Counted from the stretch's first letter, positions 22,571-34,829 are shown. The stretch: DNA of 64,000 nt from Epinephelus fuscoguttatus (GCF_011397635.1 NC_064753.1:25754322-25818321); one strand, 5' to 3'. A program made the numbers and translations. The notes: generated from the letters alone by a model not told the origin.

Positions 22571-24059
22571 AATCAGTAACATGAACTGTAAAATAAGGAA
22601 ACCAGTGTGCGATTCCTTAACTCTGCATGTTGACATAGTTCTCAACTAGTTTATATAATTTGTGTTTCCCTCAGCTCTGTAATCTTTGATAAAATATGGC
22701 AACCATTCATGTCCTGTTTATCAAGAATGACCAGTGTTTGCACATATGCATATATGCTTGTTTATAATGGGTTGGACAAACAAAGTGTGTACTCTTACTA
22801 TATGTATAGCTCATATTGCAGACATCCATTCAGTAGCTGGTGCTGAACTTCTGGCTGGTCATACTGCCTATAAGAACCTTTTATTTATTTATTTATTTTT
22901 CCTTTGTATTAAAATCTGAAAATCTATAAATGGAATATGAAAAAAAATAGCCGATATAATTCAACAGCATGAGTAAATTCCTGAAATTCAGTTGTGACTT
23001 TTGGTTTTGGTGCGTCATCCCAAGATGAAAAACTTCTGGGGGTGCCACTGAAAGGATGAAGAATCCAAAAATGGAGAAGATTGTTGATGAATTGAAGTCA
23101 TAGGGCTCCACCTTAAACTACAGTGAACCCAAAACATCTGTTTACAGACTTCAACACAGCTCACCACAGTAACACAAACTAACTGTGGAAGCAGTGGTAG
23201 ACCAGCAGCTCCAGTGTTCAGCGAGGTAAAGTGACTGTTTTTGTCAGTGTAATCTTGGATTATTACATAAAGTTTGAGAACTTATGCTTTGATGAAGTTT
23301 TGCTGTTATTAACCCCTCAGACTTTAAAACAAGGTACATGCTTAATGAAGGTGGAGAATGACACACTTGTGACAGAATGAAGCTGCCCTCTGCCACACTG
23401 TCTTATTTACTGAGGGCTGTACTGCGGCTCTCTGAGTGTGTCCACAGCACTAGATGTGTTGCCAGCACCGACTTTGGCACTGTGTTTTGCCTTATTTACA
23501 CTCGCCCTGCCCCGCTGCTCTCTGGCCCCTCTGCTGTGGGACCTGCCTGTGACCTTTGTGGCCTAAGGGCTGTAACCTTGGACACCTGGTGCTGGTGGTC
23601 CTCTCTTTGGCACCACTTACCTGCTCGCAGTCGACCTTTCCTTGGGTTTAGGTTGCATTTTTGCCTTTACCTCTGACAGGGACTAAACACATCTGACTTG
23701 GACAACAGATACCATGTTATTGCCAGGTTATAATTGGTCGAATTCAGTATTCATTTATTATGCTGTCAACAACATCATATTCTACCATCTGCTCTGGGCT
23801 TTCACCACAGCTCATTATCTCTCCTTATAGCAGATTCAACACATGGACAACAAACCCAAGAACACGCAACTACTGTTGAAGAAATCTGAGCCACAGTATT
23901 TTCATTTTAATAAGGGACTTTACTCAATAATATGTACAGAAAACTGCTTTCATAAACACCTGGAATTAAAGTTGGGGGTTTTTTTTCAGCTCATTACCAC
24001 ATGAGCCAAACAAAGAAAGGCAGCATGGTCCTTGCACACATCAGCCCAGTCACCAGAAG

Positions 24060-24500
24060 GGTTTTTTTGCATTGTAAATTTTTGAAAACCATAAATACAT
24101 TACATTTGTACATTATTTTGTAGTGATTAAGGTGTGGTTATGTTTAGGCACAAAAACCACTTGGTCATGATTCCAAAAACATCATGTTTCGGCTTTAAAA
24201 AAAAATGTTTAGTTGCACAAGAGCCTCTGGAAAAGCAAGGACAGGTCTGTAAAAAAACACCTAGGTTCCGTGGATCAAGCATCACAATGTGTTGGTGAAA
24301 AACACTCAGGTCTGGTTTCACAAACACCGGTGAAAACGTCGTGAAGGATTGCCCCAAAACAGTTGGTGTTGTTGTTCGTAGGTTTTTAGCAGTGCTGCAG
24401 ACGTCTCGTCTAGGTGACACGCCATCCATCATCCCCTTTACCTCCCGATAACAAAGGCAGCTTATATCCTCCTGAGACCTGAACTTTTGTTTTGTTTTCA
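24060..24500 (-). repeat. Interspersed repeat, related to 29380-29640
   Basis: The minus-strand frame here and the plus-strand frame at 29336-29551 share the peptide stretch TCPCFS followed by FnAIK/CATK and KPN/KPK. The DNA shares GACCTGTCC(T/C)TGCTTTTCC and GTTTAGGC or TTTAAGCC with AACCAC-type text. The two are copies of one dispersed repeat in opposite orientation and not related genes. Confidence 0.5.
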
Positions 24501-25726
24501 TTTTTAATTTCTCCTATCAATTTGGGATAAATATATCCGGAAAGTATAAAAAAAAACTAAACGCTGTCAACAATAATTAAATCCAAATGTCCTCAAATGG
24601 ACAACAATTAAGTCCCAATGTCCTAAAACAGTACTTCCTAATTAACAGCGTCTTGTTTTGTTACTGTTGCTAAAATTGATCAAATTTGTTGCCATATCAA
24701 ACTGCAAACACTATTAATCATAAATAAACATGTTTCAACCATAAAATGTGATCAGGTTTTGGACCTTGTCCACTTTTGTGTCGGGATCGGCTGCAGACTG
24801 ACTTGGCAGAGATGGCTGCCATCTTGTTTTTACATGGATTAGTATACTGTGCTCTTACTACCACTAGATGGCACAAAAATGTGTCCACAAACAAGGACAA
24901 CAGGTCTAAGTTAAGTAAAATGAAGTATAGGGTCAAGTAAACCCAAAATGTGAGGACAGAGGGTCTTGGGAGGATATATGACATCATTTCAGAAACACTG
25001 ATGTGATTCGTATGAAACATGTAAATGTAATGTATTCATGGTTTACAGCAAAGAACAATGCAATGATTTTCCTCTGGCGACTGGGCTGCAGACATGATGA
25101 CCAGCTGTCCTGTGTCCATGTGCAACAACACCTGTGCTGCTCAGCCTCCAGCCAACAGATGCAACCAACAGACGTACATCCTACATATTTTATCAACCAC
25201 CATCTGGGGATGTAGAGTTACAGCAGTAAAAGCACCAGTATGTGTAAATGTATCTTGGCATTGAGCTTCTGTACCTCCTCATTTCAGTCTTTAATTCCAG
25301 TGCGCACCAATAGAATGGTGAGCTGAGAAAAGTGCAACAACAAAATATCACTGATATTTGAATCCATACACTCATGAACAGCTGCAGCACTGCAGCCTCC
25401 TTAATGCCTCCCATTCTTTTTATGTACCTACACATTTCTCAGAAGCACCTGTTAAAATATTTAAAGTTATAAAATCCCTTGTGTAGTTTTGTGAGCTCTG
25501 TAGGTACGTTGTGTCTTTACTTGTTGGCTTTTCAGGGCACGAGGACATTCTTCTTCCCAACACTTCAGTGTCATCTTGTTGTTTTGGAGGAGTGAGCCAT
25601 CACAACTCATATGTTTCCCTTGTTGTTTACAGAGTGGAGGGAGCCGCTCTCGGCATTACTGTCACTAGTAGTTTGATCTGTAAGAGTCTCTTTGGTGCAG
25701 TGAAGACAGCGCTCCCGATCTGATGG

Positions 25727-25732
25727 TTTATT
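25727..25732 (-). terminator. eva1a: Candidate polyadenylation signal of eva1a
   Basis: AATAAA on the minus strand about 100 nt past the eva1a stop codon. It is the nearest canonical hexamer and would give a very short 3' UTR. Longer transcripts are possible. Confidence 0.35.
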
Positions 25733-25834
25733 TTCATTTCATTCAGTGTTTTTTCTTTTGTTTATGTTCCTTTATCCGTCTGCCCGCCTGTCAGGCTCCG
25801 TGTCCTCCTGACTATCTGCCTGTTTGACTGTGCG

Positions 25835-28800
25835 TCAGTAATATCTGTTGAGACTTTGAGTGACTGTACTGATGTCTGGTTGTCCGTTCATCCAGATCTC
25901 TCGGAGAATCCGTTCCCGCTCTTCTAGCCGCTGGGCCCGGTCCAGCTCTGACGATACACACAAAACACGCACACATACACAAAGACAAGGGTTACAGCAC
26001 GCCCATACACTGTCCATTCACATAACAATCAAATTTCACATACTGACTTTCTATTTTAAAGTATGAGTATGTGTGTGTATGTCTAGTGATAAAAAGTCTG
26101 TGAGTGAATATGTATAAAGGTGCATTAACACATTGTATCTCTCAATGAGTCTATTACAACTTTTAAATACCTGTATAAAACATTTTTACACAAAGATTTA
26201 AAATTGAATTATTCTTACTCACATCACAGTTTTAACTGTTCTGCTTTGCTTGTCTACGATACGATACGATACGATGCGATGCGATATGATATGAAACGAT
26301 ACAATGTACTTCAGTGGCCCCATAGGGAAATTTGCCTTGGACTCAGGAGCTGGACAAGTATTGGTGCCTTACAATATTAGTCCAGAAGAAAAGAAATGCA
26401 TACACCATAAAAAAAAAAAAACATACAGTATTGCACATCAGCCACTCATGTATTGCACATAACACCAGCACACAACAGAGCACCATAAGCAAAACACAAC
26501 ACAGCCCCTAAGTATCAAGCAACATTATTTAAAATCTGATTGAGGTTGGCACAAATGAATTTTTAATATGATTCAATTTAAATTTGGACATCCTGTATCG
26601 TCTGTATGAAGGTAAAAGCTTGCACTCAGTGTGGAGGATAGGGGAAGAATCAGAATCAAAACTGCTTTATTAAGTTTTTTTACTCGTTTAAATCAATGAT
26701 TCAGTTTGTTTTGGAGAGGAAGAGACCTCTGTGGATAATATGGCTCCTAGTAAAAACTTCCCAAACAATAAATACTGAAGGAAATCTAACCATGAGAAGT
26801 TTTAGCTGGTTGCAATCCTCACCTAGCCTGGAAATCCAGACCCAAATCTAGAAAGATTTAGGGTCTGGCCATGAGTAATGAAAATGGCCCATCTCGAAGG
26901 GCAGCACCAAGCATGCATTTGTAAATATCACTGCACGCAACTGGTAGCTAACTGGTAGATTAGACTCTTGCTGTAACAAACAACAACAACATCTCGTTCA
27001 TTGTAGCGGCCAAAACTTTTTCAAACAACTGGTGTTCATCCGTAGCCATCTTGCAATGTTTACTGACTGATTCCGGACTTTGTCGTCACGGCGCTGTCGT
27101 CATCTGTTTAGCTCGCCTCTGGCATCATTACTGACTGCCAGAGAGACTCGCTGAGCAAATTCAAATTGTGCTCTCGCGAGACCTCTGGATTTCCAGGGTA
27201 GTCCTCACCACTATACTCTAATAAATCATACACACTGCTCCTTTAAGATATTTTATTTGAGTAAAGAAACCATACTATGAAAGATACTAAATTACATGTT
27301 AACATCATAAAGCAGCTGAATGGCCCCTGTCAGAGTATTGTGCTATAAGTTGTCGGTGAATATTCTCAGTCATCCAGGTCATGGTAATCGTAATTGCTAT
27401 AGGCTAGAGTCAGTGTGCTTCCTTTCCCTTTGCTTTCTTTCTGTCTTTTCTTTTTTGGAACCCTGACTTCCCTTTCTTGGGGAAGACAGAAAGACATAAG
27501 CAGCATAAGCAGTCACCCACTCAGCTCAAGTTTTTTAAACTAAAAATAGCCTATAGACTGAGTATGCCTTTCTGTGTTTGGTGTGTCACCTTTAACGTCA
27601 TGGACAGGCCAGGTCAGTAAACAGAAGAGAGGAGTGTAGAAACCAATGAAAATGTTACAGTGGTTACTTGTTATTATTTATGTCTCAAACTTGGTGCTGA
27701 CTAAGTTGGATCAATGTGTGAATGCTGCTTGGTTGGAGACGGACATTATTTGTGGTGGTGTCTCATTGCATCTTGTCGGTAAAGGAGCTAAAATTAGCGC
27801 GTTCACTCCTGTGTTGTGTTCCCATCAATGCTAATCAGAGCCGGAGGGGACAAATAGTTATTTGACCTGGGTGTGAATGTCGATTTAAACCTTTACCATT
27901 GCATTAAAAAAAAAAACAGGTGTTAGTGGGTTTTTGTGCAGTGGGGAAGGGGCTTAAGTTTAGAAACAAGTCCCCGTGCAAAGGTGGACTAAACCATTTT
28001 GTGCCTTCAAGAGGTGGGAGGGGCCCTTAGAGAGCTTCAACTATTTCTTTTTTTACAGAATTTAGTTTTTTAACCAATTTGTTCAGCCAATTTTAATTCA
28101 TTTACGGCACTAATTATTTTTTTTAATAAAAAACTACAAACAAAACCAAACTTTTCAATCCAGGCATTTTGAGGGGCCGCCTTTCCATTCAGGCCCTGGG
28201 TAATTAGTCCCACTTTTCCTCCGACTACAACACCCCTGTATATTTGTAGAGTAGTAGAAGTAGAAGTTTAAACTAACATAAAATTGAAATACTCAAGTAC
28301 AAGTACCTTAAAATTGTACTACAGTAATGTGGTTAAGTTATCACATGTGCTACCCTACATGATATACTGACGACTGTTTCAGTGTTTGGATTCAATGGTC
28401 TTCATATGACGCATGATTCTTCATATGTGTGTGTCTGTTAGAGATACCCTCGGCTGATGTGAACATGCTGGCGTGCAGCAGAGCTCTCTCGAAGCGTCTG
28501 CGTCTCCGTGCCGACAGGTCAGACGTGTCATCCCAGTCCTCCGATTCACTGTCCCCAGTGGGCCCCGTCCCTCCAGCGGCAACAACAGCAGTGTTGTCTG
28601 GATTACTGTCAGTGGCCTGATGGAGGGGACAGCCGTGATGGCGACGGTGATGATGCCTATTCCTGTGGCGATTGTGAGGATGCTTACTGTTGCCATAGTG
28701 ACAGTCCGCTCGACAGTGTATTTGGAAGACGATGGCGCAGAGTGTGACAAGGAGGCCGACACAGACACCGCCCAGAAACACCAAGGCAGTCCTCTCAGGT

Positions 28801-30024
28801 TGGTCTATGAGAGAGAGGAGGATTAAAGAAATGCAGAAAAGTTTTCAGTTAATCAAAAATGTTGAACACAGTCACAGATCCTCTCCACCCAAAAATGTGT
28901 TTTTAAGACTCCTAAAGTGTCTGACCTTGACTATACTGACTTGTATCAGTGTAAAGTTTGTCACTAGAGAGATGTTTTCGCATTTCCCTACTGAGGGGGG
29001 TGATGCTGTGCGCTGCTTTAAAATCTGAGATTCAAACGTAAAGCGGACAGCTAGATTAGGTGCTCACTAATTCAAAAGCCAATTGCTGTCTGTTACAGGA
29101 AACACACATCGACAGGAGAACAGACTTCAACACAACACCAGCAAAGAAACCTGAAACCTCCATTACAGTGCACACTTGTCAGTACAGAGAGCAGAGTTAG
29201 CATTAGCAGAGCGAAAGTTTTGAGATGCCATGCCATTGTCTCGATGGCTTAAAATTCCCAAACCCCATTTGTCCAGAAAATGTCCCATAGAACCGAAAGC
29301 CCATTTCTCCAACAGTTCATTATCCCAAACGCCCATTGCTCGGAAGTGCCGTTTCTCCAAAATACACACACTCTACAGTTAGTTTAAGTTTCCTGACCCT
29401 TGGAAGCATTTCTCAGCAGCACTCAAGCCACCGTGGGTGTTTTCCACTGACCTGTCCCTGCTTTTCCAGCGACTTTTGTGCCATCAAATATGGGTGTTTT
29501 AAGCCAAACAATTATCTTTTCCTAATCATAACTAAGTTGTTTTTGCCCTAAATGTAACCACACATTCACCATAGCCTTGTTGAGAAATGTAACGTATCCG
29601 TGGAAACATGTATATGTAAATGTAATGTAAGTTTCAATATATCAGATTTGATTAAATCATTGTCCTCTTATCTGAGAACAAGTGTTAGCTAAAACAAGAA
29701 ATGTATTTAACAGGGGTCCATGTGCTAGTCAAGGAAATATCTTGTCCATAAACTGTGGTCCATGGCCCCACAGGGGTCCTTTAGGAAATCCATGGGGTCC
29801 CCAGAATGACGAGGGCTGCTACTCCCTCATTTCATTGATCTTATAACACAACAAGAGCATAATGATGACGACAGTGTGATCACACGCTGTCACAAATGGC
29901 AGTTTTGCTGATTGGACCTACCTGCAATGAAGGTGTAAGCTGCCAGTATGTTGCTAAGCAATGCCATCTCCTGGGAGACCACCTTCACCTCCATAGTTGG
30001 AGTTCCTGTCGTGGGAGTGCTCAT
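25835..30024 (-). CDS. eva1a: Eva-1 homolog A (FAM176A/TMEM166), 3 coding exons, 190 aa
   Basis: Small single-pass protein of the FAM176/EVA1 family. The mammalian protein (TMEM166) localises to ER and lysosome membranes and promotes autophagy and apoptosis. Coding exons on the minus strand are 30024-29922, 28804-28448 and 25947-25835, with matching phases and 573 nt in total. Residues 20-33 (EMALLSNILAAYTF) and the membrane segment VFLGGVCVGLLVTLCAIVF (about 44-62) are typical. The C-terminal block FTSAEELDRAQRL, RERILREIWMNGQPD and final SLNRYY matches EVA1A and not EVA1B. The first ATG (MSTPTTGTPTMEV) follows GCGCAATC, with an acceptor-like TCTGCAG at about 30058 suggesting an upstream untranslated exon. 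At 190 aa it exceeds human EVA1A (152); the extra length is mainly a His/Arg-rich insert after the membrane segment. Confidence 0.93.
26258..26305 (+). repeat. GATAC pentanucleotide microsatellite in eva1a intron 2
   Basis: Units of ACGAT, with GCGAT and ATGAT variants, from TACGATACGATACGATGCGA onward. Short and degenerate. Confidence 0.8.
26824..27201 (+). mobile_element. hAT-like MITE, 378 bp, in eva1a intron 2
   Basis: The left end is TAGCCTGGAAATCCAGA and the right end, read on the other strand, is CTACCCTGGAAATCCAGA, giving 13 identical inner bases (CCTGGAAATCCAG) in inverted orientation. The flanks are a perfect 8-bp direct repeat, TCCTCACC at 26816-26823 and 27202-27209, as produced by hAT transposases. 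The interior is non-coding. It lies in the second intron of eva1a. Confidence 0.85.
27354..27480 (+). repeat. Interspersed repeat fragment, related to 33112-33310
   Basis: ATTCTCAGTCATCCAGGTCA followed by TGGTAATCnTAAnTGCTATA is shared with the repeat at 33117-33160. Here the palindromic remainder is absent. Non-coding, in eva1a intron 2. Confidence 0.5.
27838..28222 (+). mobile_element. Possible degraded hAT-like element in eva1a intron 2
   Basis: The left edge CAGAGCCGGAGGGGACAAAT and the right edge, read on the other strand as CAGGGGTGTTGTAGTCGGAG, both look like hAT-type CAG ends followed by G-rich text, and GAGGGGCCGCC with CAGGCCCTGGGTAATTAG lies inside. No target duplication could be read, so the limits are uncertain. 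Confidence 0.35.
29380..29640 (+). repeat. Interspersed repeat, opposite copy of 24060-24500
   Basis: It contains TTTCCACTGACCTGTCCCTG, CTTTTCCAGCGACTTTTGTG and CCTAAATGTAACCACACATT, shared in inverted orientation with the repeat at 24060-24500. It lies in eva1a intron 1. The long open frame across it is not conserved as protein. Confidence 0.5.
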
Positions 30025-30228
30025 GATTGCGCAGCTAGTTGAGCTTATTCTATCGTCCTGCAGATGTCAGTGGAGTTCATACTTCATGGCTCCCCTGGAT
30101 TGTTAGGAGGGGGGCAAGAGGTCAGAAGTAAAAAATGATAGGGGTTAAAAACAAGGAGAAAGAGGAAGGAGGGTGAGAGGGAGCACAAGGGAGAAGCATG
30201 AGGGACATTTTTTTTTCTACAAATCATC

Positions 30229-31015
30229 ATATCTTTAAAGGATCATATTGTGCTCATTTTCAGGTTCATACTTGTATTTGGGGATTCATCTAGATCATGA
30301 TTACCTGCCTTCATTTAAAAAAACAGCATATCTGTCTGAATGTACCTGTATTCTCCTTCTGTCTCAAACACTCAGTTTTAGCACCTGTCTCTTTAAGCCC
30401 CCCATCCCGAAATAGCCCAGTCCACTCTGATTGGTCAGTGTTTTCAGGTCTTCCACATCTGCACTCTTTGCATGTCTAATTTGTTATTGCAGTCAGAGAA
30501 TGACTGTAATGGCACTGTAACAGCACTTTCTACTTTTACATAGTATAGTGTGACATCACAACTTCACAGAAGTCATTTAAAGGCATAGTGTCTGAAGACA
30601 GACAGCGCATTTCTCTGTCAACATGTTTTCATCCCAGCTCCTCAAATACTGTCACTTTGTCAGGAGAACTACACATCAAAATATGGCACGCTAATTAGCC
30701 TCCTGTGTCAGTTTGGACGTTCAGGAATACCTTGCCAATTAACGCTTGTCACATGCATTGTGTCTTTTCAAAATACACTTCTGTTTTCACAGGAAGTGTA
30801 CAGTTTCTGCTCGTTAGATACATACAGTCTCTTTTCAAAATAAACTTACACCATAGGTAAAACACATAGTTAGGTTTAAGCAACAAAAGTCCGTGGTTAG
30901 GTTTTGAAAAAACAATCATGGTTTTTAAAATGGCTCGACTTTTGGTTTCACAAAACAAACAGTGGGCTCCCTACTTTGAAATTAAAAATAAAGACATGCA
31001 AATTTGATTTATTAC
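30229..31015 (+). mobile_element. MITE-like repeat with TTAAAGG ends
   Basis: It begins TTTAAAGGATCATATTGTGC and ends in text that reads on the other strand as TTAAAGGTCCTATTTTGTAA, so the edges are diverged inverted repeats. The interior carries CTGTCTCTTTAAGCCCCCC and CTCTGATTGGTCAGTGTTTT, a string I remember as widespread in percomorph genomes. No coding capacity. Inner parts around 30730-30960 may be a second, nested repeat. Confidence 0.55.
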
Positions 31016-31948
31016 AAAATAGGACCTTTAAGTTCAATTAATAATATATAGATTAATGCAGAGAATCTAAAAGCATGAATCTCACTCCTCTTCTACCTGT
31101 AGATCTCCATCCAAACCTTTAAAATAAACCAATAAAACTAATTTGCATTAACAGTGAGTTATGGCAGTTCACTCTGTAACTGTGTATGACCTGCCATAGT
31201 AACTGTTTATTTCTACATTCTTTACCGTGTTTGATATGTAAATTGACCTTTTTCAATGAAATGATAGTGATCCTGTTGTTCTGCAGAGGTTTTTGAAGCC
31301 CTGTGATTCAGGACTCACAGTCGGTGTTATTATGTGATCCGACCGTGCTCATTAAAATGATTTGAATTCAGACTGTGTTGAAATATCAAAGTGAGTTTAA
31401 AAAAATATGCTCTTGTAAAAAAAGGTATCACCAATCATTTCTATTTATCGAAGAGATGAGGTAATTGTATAATTATAATACTTTGGAAACTTGGATGCTT
31501 TACACCCTAATCTATATGTCTTCTCATACCTTTCCCCTGGCTATAAACAAGCCTGAGCTGTTTGCCTGCAGGGTTTAAGAGAAAAGGCAACAAAGGAATC
31601 AAACTAAGGGGCTTTCCCCTGCAGTCACATGCCAATATTTAGATTTAAGATTGCACACATACTTTACTGCACTCATGCATGACAGAACAAATACAACAGT
31701 AAACAGACACAAACACAGCATTCTGTGCAGAGGAAAATTGCACAGAGTTAAATACATCAAGTTGAGGAGGGTGTCTGGAAGAAGAGGGAAATGAAAATAG
31801 ACAAAACAAGATTGCAAAATGAGCTGTGAAGTACATTACACAAAAAATAAAGAAAGAGGCAGAACTGAGATAAAGACTGATGTCTGATACACAAGGAGAG
31901 CAGTTATTCTTTATTGGTATATCTATCATAGCTTGATACTCCATCTGA

Positions 31949-31979
<31 letters not shown>

Positions 31980-32120
31980 TGTGCATTTCAGAGACAGACT
32001 GTATACACTTTTTCTTGCACTGTGAGATGTTAACATTTACACTCAAATCCAACTTTTATATTATTGTGTATGGTTATTCATCTTGAACAATATAAAGGAT
32101 TATAAGAGGCCCTACCCAAT
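31016..32120. other. Spacer with a CA microsatellite
   Basis: No gene recognised. A CA run (about 13 units) lies at 31952-31979. The remainder is AT-rich with no splice-bounded open frame. Confidence 0.45.
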
Positions 32121-32131
32121 CAGTGACACAC

Positions 32132-32775
32132 CAGTCCCTTTTACACTGCCTGTTCAAGGTGGAAATATCACGCCACTATGCCACCTCGCCATGCTGTATG
32201 AAGGTACGATCGTGTAATGAGGATCAGAGTGGTCTCGCCTTTAAGCCACCACAGGAGATAGTAACAGCACCAAAATGGTGTCTGTATAAACAGGACAGCC
32301 TGCAAGATAGGGTCATGGGTGGCAGGGGTGTGACGTTTTGCCTATTTGTCAAGAGTGCAACCCACTGCAGGAGACATAAAAAGTAGCTGTTAGCAATTAG
32401 CAGCTAACTCAAAGAAGGAGAAGAGTGGGCGTAGATGTCAGCAAAGTGGGAAAACAATGAAGTCCATGTGGTCCTTACCGTCCGAGCAGAGGATGAAATA
32501 AGCAGCCATGTAACAGAGACAGTGACTGATTGTTATTGTTTATAAAGTGCTGATGACACATATGTTATATGTCACGCAAGAGGCTGACACTGTTGTGTTA
32601 CATGTAACACCCATCAGGCCTTTTTTGATTCAGCAAAGCTGCGATGCAGTGTATAATCAAACACTAGAGCGGGATGATGCCGCTATTGTTTGGTTCTATG
32701 TAAAAATGCAAAGGTGGCATAAATAAGGGACTTTGTAGCAGCCCTATAGCACGATCTCTGTGTAAAAAGGGCTAT
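32132..32775 (+). mobile_element. MITE-like element, about 640 bp
   Basis: The left edge CAGTCCCTTTTACACTGCC and the right edge, read on the other strand as TAGCCCTTTTTACACAGAG, are diverged inverted repeats. The interior is non-coding. I could not read a convincing target duplication, so the exact ends may shift by a few bases. Confidence 0.55.
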
Positions 32776-33111
32776 AGTCTGCTCCTAATACCTACTCACT
32801 CCCACAAACATCGGATAGTAACTGACGCATCAGGCATCCAGGAGTTAAACTTCGTCCTCCTCTCCTCCTGTGTGAGACTTATCCGTACCCTAGAAAGTAC
32901 TTCTTCAGATCCCTTTAAGCAAACCTAGATGATCTACCTGTCTGCCATGTGTGACAGATGCTCTCAGGCATCAGCAGACCTGAATCACAGGAGGTCTTTT
33001 TTTAATGTCATATTTTAGATATTGAAACTGACTGTGGACCCACTGCCCCAGATCGGTATCTCTTTTCTGAAATGCAAAACAGCTGAAAAGAATTACAAAC
33101 AGTGACATGGT

Positions 33112-33310
33112 GGTGAAGATTCTCAGTCATCCAGGTCATGGTAATCTTAAGTGCTATATCGTAGGCAACTGGACCTCCTTGGGTTTCTTCAGTTTGAACT
33201 GTTTGATCGAACTCTTAGATTAGAGGTGAAACGTCTTCAAGAAACTCAAGCAAGCCCAGTGGCCTACGATATAGCACTTAGTATCTCAACCACTGACAGC
33301 CTCGCATATC
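33112..33310 (+). mobile_element. Palindromic repeat with 19-bp perfect arms
   Basis: TAAGTGCTATATCGTAGGC at 33148-33166 is matched perfectly on the other strand at 33262-33280, and similarity continues inward in imperfect form (AACTGGACCTCCTTGGGTTTC against CACTGGGCTTGCTTGAGTTTC). The whole could fold into a hairpin of about 130 nt. The left flank ATTCTCAGTCATCCAGG recurs at 27360, so it belongs to a dispersed family. Confidence 0.6.
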
Positions 33311-34205
33311 TCAGTTTGTAACAATGCAATCTTTTGTGCACAATTTGGGCCATTACCGTGTTCCAGTCAGATATATCTTGTGCAAACAAAATCACAACTT
33401 CTGCACAGGAGATGATTAATTTGTTTGCACAACATAAAAAAATTCACCTTTCAGGACTTTAGTTTAGTTTTAGGTAACAATAATAACAGGTAGATGTAAC
33501 TCAAGTCAAGGCAGAGTAGTTGGTCACCAGTCTGTCTCTGGAGTGAACCACTAGGGGGCGACATACAGCCATCAGCCCACTTCCTCTCTGTAGGTTGTAA
33601 ATATAGAATCAGTCAGATCAACATGTACAGTAGCTGACCTTGCTGGTGGACACAGACACGCTCACACTGGCACATCATAGATGTGATGTTACTGTCATAG
33701 ACCAGCTGGTGTCACAAACTGAGCGAAGTCTTGAGTGAAGACAAATATTTTACCAGATTAACCCTTTACCAAACTGTTTAAGGGTTTTAGAGTTTTGCGC
33801 TGTAGTTTTTACCCTCTTTAGTAACTATAAAATCCATAAAATCACAAAAAGGCATTAACTATGAATCGGTTTCTGTAGACTCCAGCACGTTGACTTCAAA
33901 TTGAATAGTCTATGAGATGAAAGTGTGGACTTAAAATCAAGCATATTTCAGCTGTCTCGTTCAGCTCTCATTCAGCCGTGTTGAGCCAAAAATGATATAT
34001 GGATGTAATACACATTTGCCATGAGCCTGAACGTGTTATGAGTTTGTTTACGGGATAAGTATAGAGTATATCAACCAATGTGACATACCTTACTCACAGT
34101 AGTTTGGCAATGTAGCGTAGCGATAGAAAACAAATACTGTATTGTGTCTAGACATGCGGCCTCACACCCAGACTGGAACTCCCCCATACACACTCAGAAT
34201 TACAT

Positions 34206-34231
<26 letters not shown>
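34206..34231 (+). repeat. GT microsatellite
   Basis: About 13 GT dinucleotides in spacer sequence, with no gene adjacent except the orphan open frame at 34285-34477. Confidence 0.9.
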
Positions 34232-34236
<5 letters not shown>

Positions 34237-34284
34237 TATTGATGGCTCAGATACTAAATATAGAGTATCTTTAATTCCTTAGGC

Positions 34285-34477
34285 CCAGACTGTGTGGTGG
34301 CAGACAGAGATCAGGAGAGACGTCAGAGGGGAAGTGGGTATAAGGAGTAACAGAGCTGAAGTCCTGGAGAGGCTCCAGGAGGATCCTTCCTTCTCAGCAT
34401 GGAGAGGAGGACCGGGAGGGAAACAAGATGAGCGAGGAAAGAGAGGAGACTCCACTGTGTCTGTATTTCTTTCTTAA
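34285..34477 (+). other. Orphan exon-like open frame, unassigned
   Basis: A G+A-rich island in AT-rich spacer, preceded by TTTAATTCCTTAG, which fits a splice acceptor. The frame reads AQTVWWQTEIRRD, then SNRAEVLERLQEDPSFSAWR, a hydrophilic composition unlike the surrounding frames, and ends in TAA without a clear donor. I do not recognise a family. It may be the last exon of a small gene, an untranslated exon, or chance. Confidence 0.2.
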
Positions 34478-34829
34478 CTTCCTCTTTAACCTGATCTGCT
34501 GTAAGCTTATGGCTCCACAGTCTGAGAGACTTTAATGAAAAAGGTCTGATTGTGTTTTTATCTTATGGAATGCTTAACTTAAATTCTATTATTATTCTAA
34601 AGGAAATTTGACCTACAGCAGGCACCAAGACACAAAAAATACACAAAGAACAACATCAGACATAAATACAAAAATACTTGAATTCCTCAGCTCAAGTGAA
34701 AACAAATATACAGCTACCACACTGAACCAAACACTGAAATGGTTTGTAAACAGCACAGTAAATGCATCGTCAAGTCAAGCTAAGTGCTGTGCAGTGGCAA
34801 TATATTCACAGCTGTTGTGACATGAGACT

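Larger units (their letters stand above)
20876..25725. other. Spacer between xkr5 and eva1a
   Basis: No gene recognised. It contains a retroelement tail near 20985-21015, an interspersed repeat at about 21890-22150, a minus-strand SINE fragment at 22448-22570 and a repeat at 24060-24500. Open frames at 23377-23676 and 24718-25020 lack splice context or family resemblance. Confidence 0.45.

Noticed and set aside
28421-28826. Alternative frames of 63-117 aa across the middle eva1a exon
   Set aside because: The minus-strand frame with the FAM176 motifs and matching splice phases explains the interval; the others are shadows.
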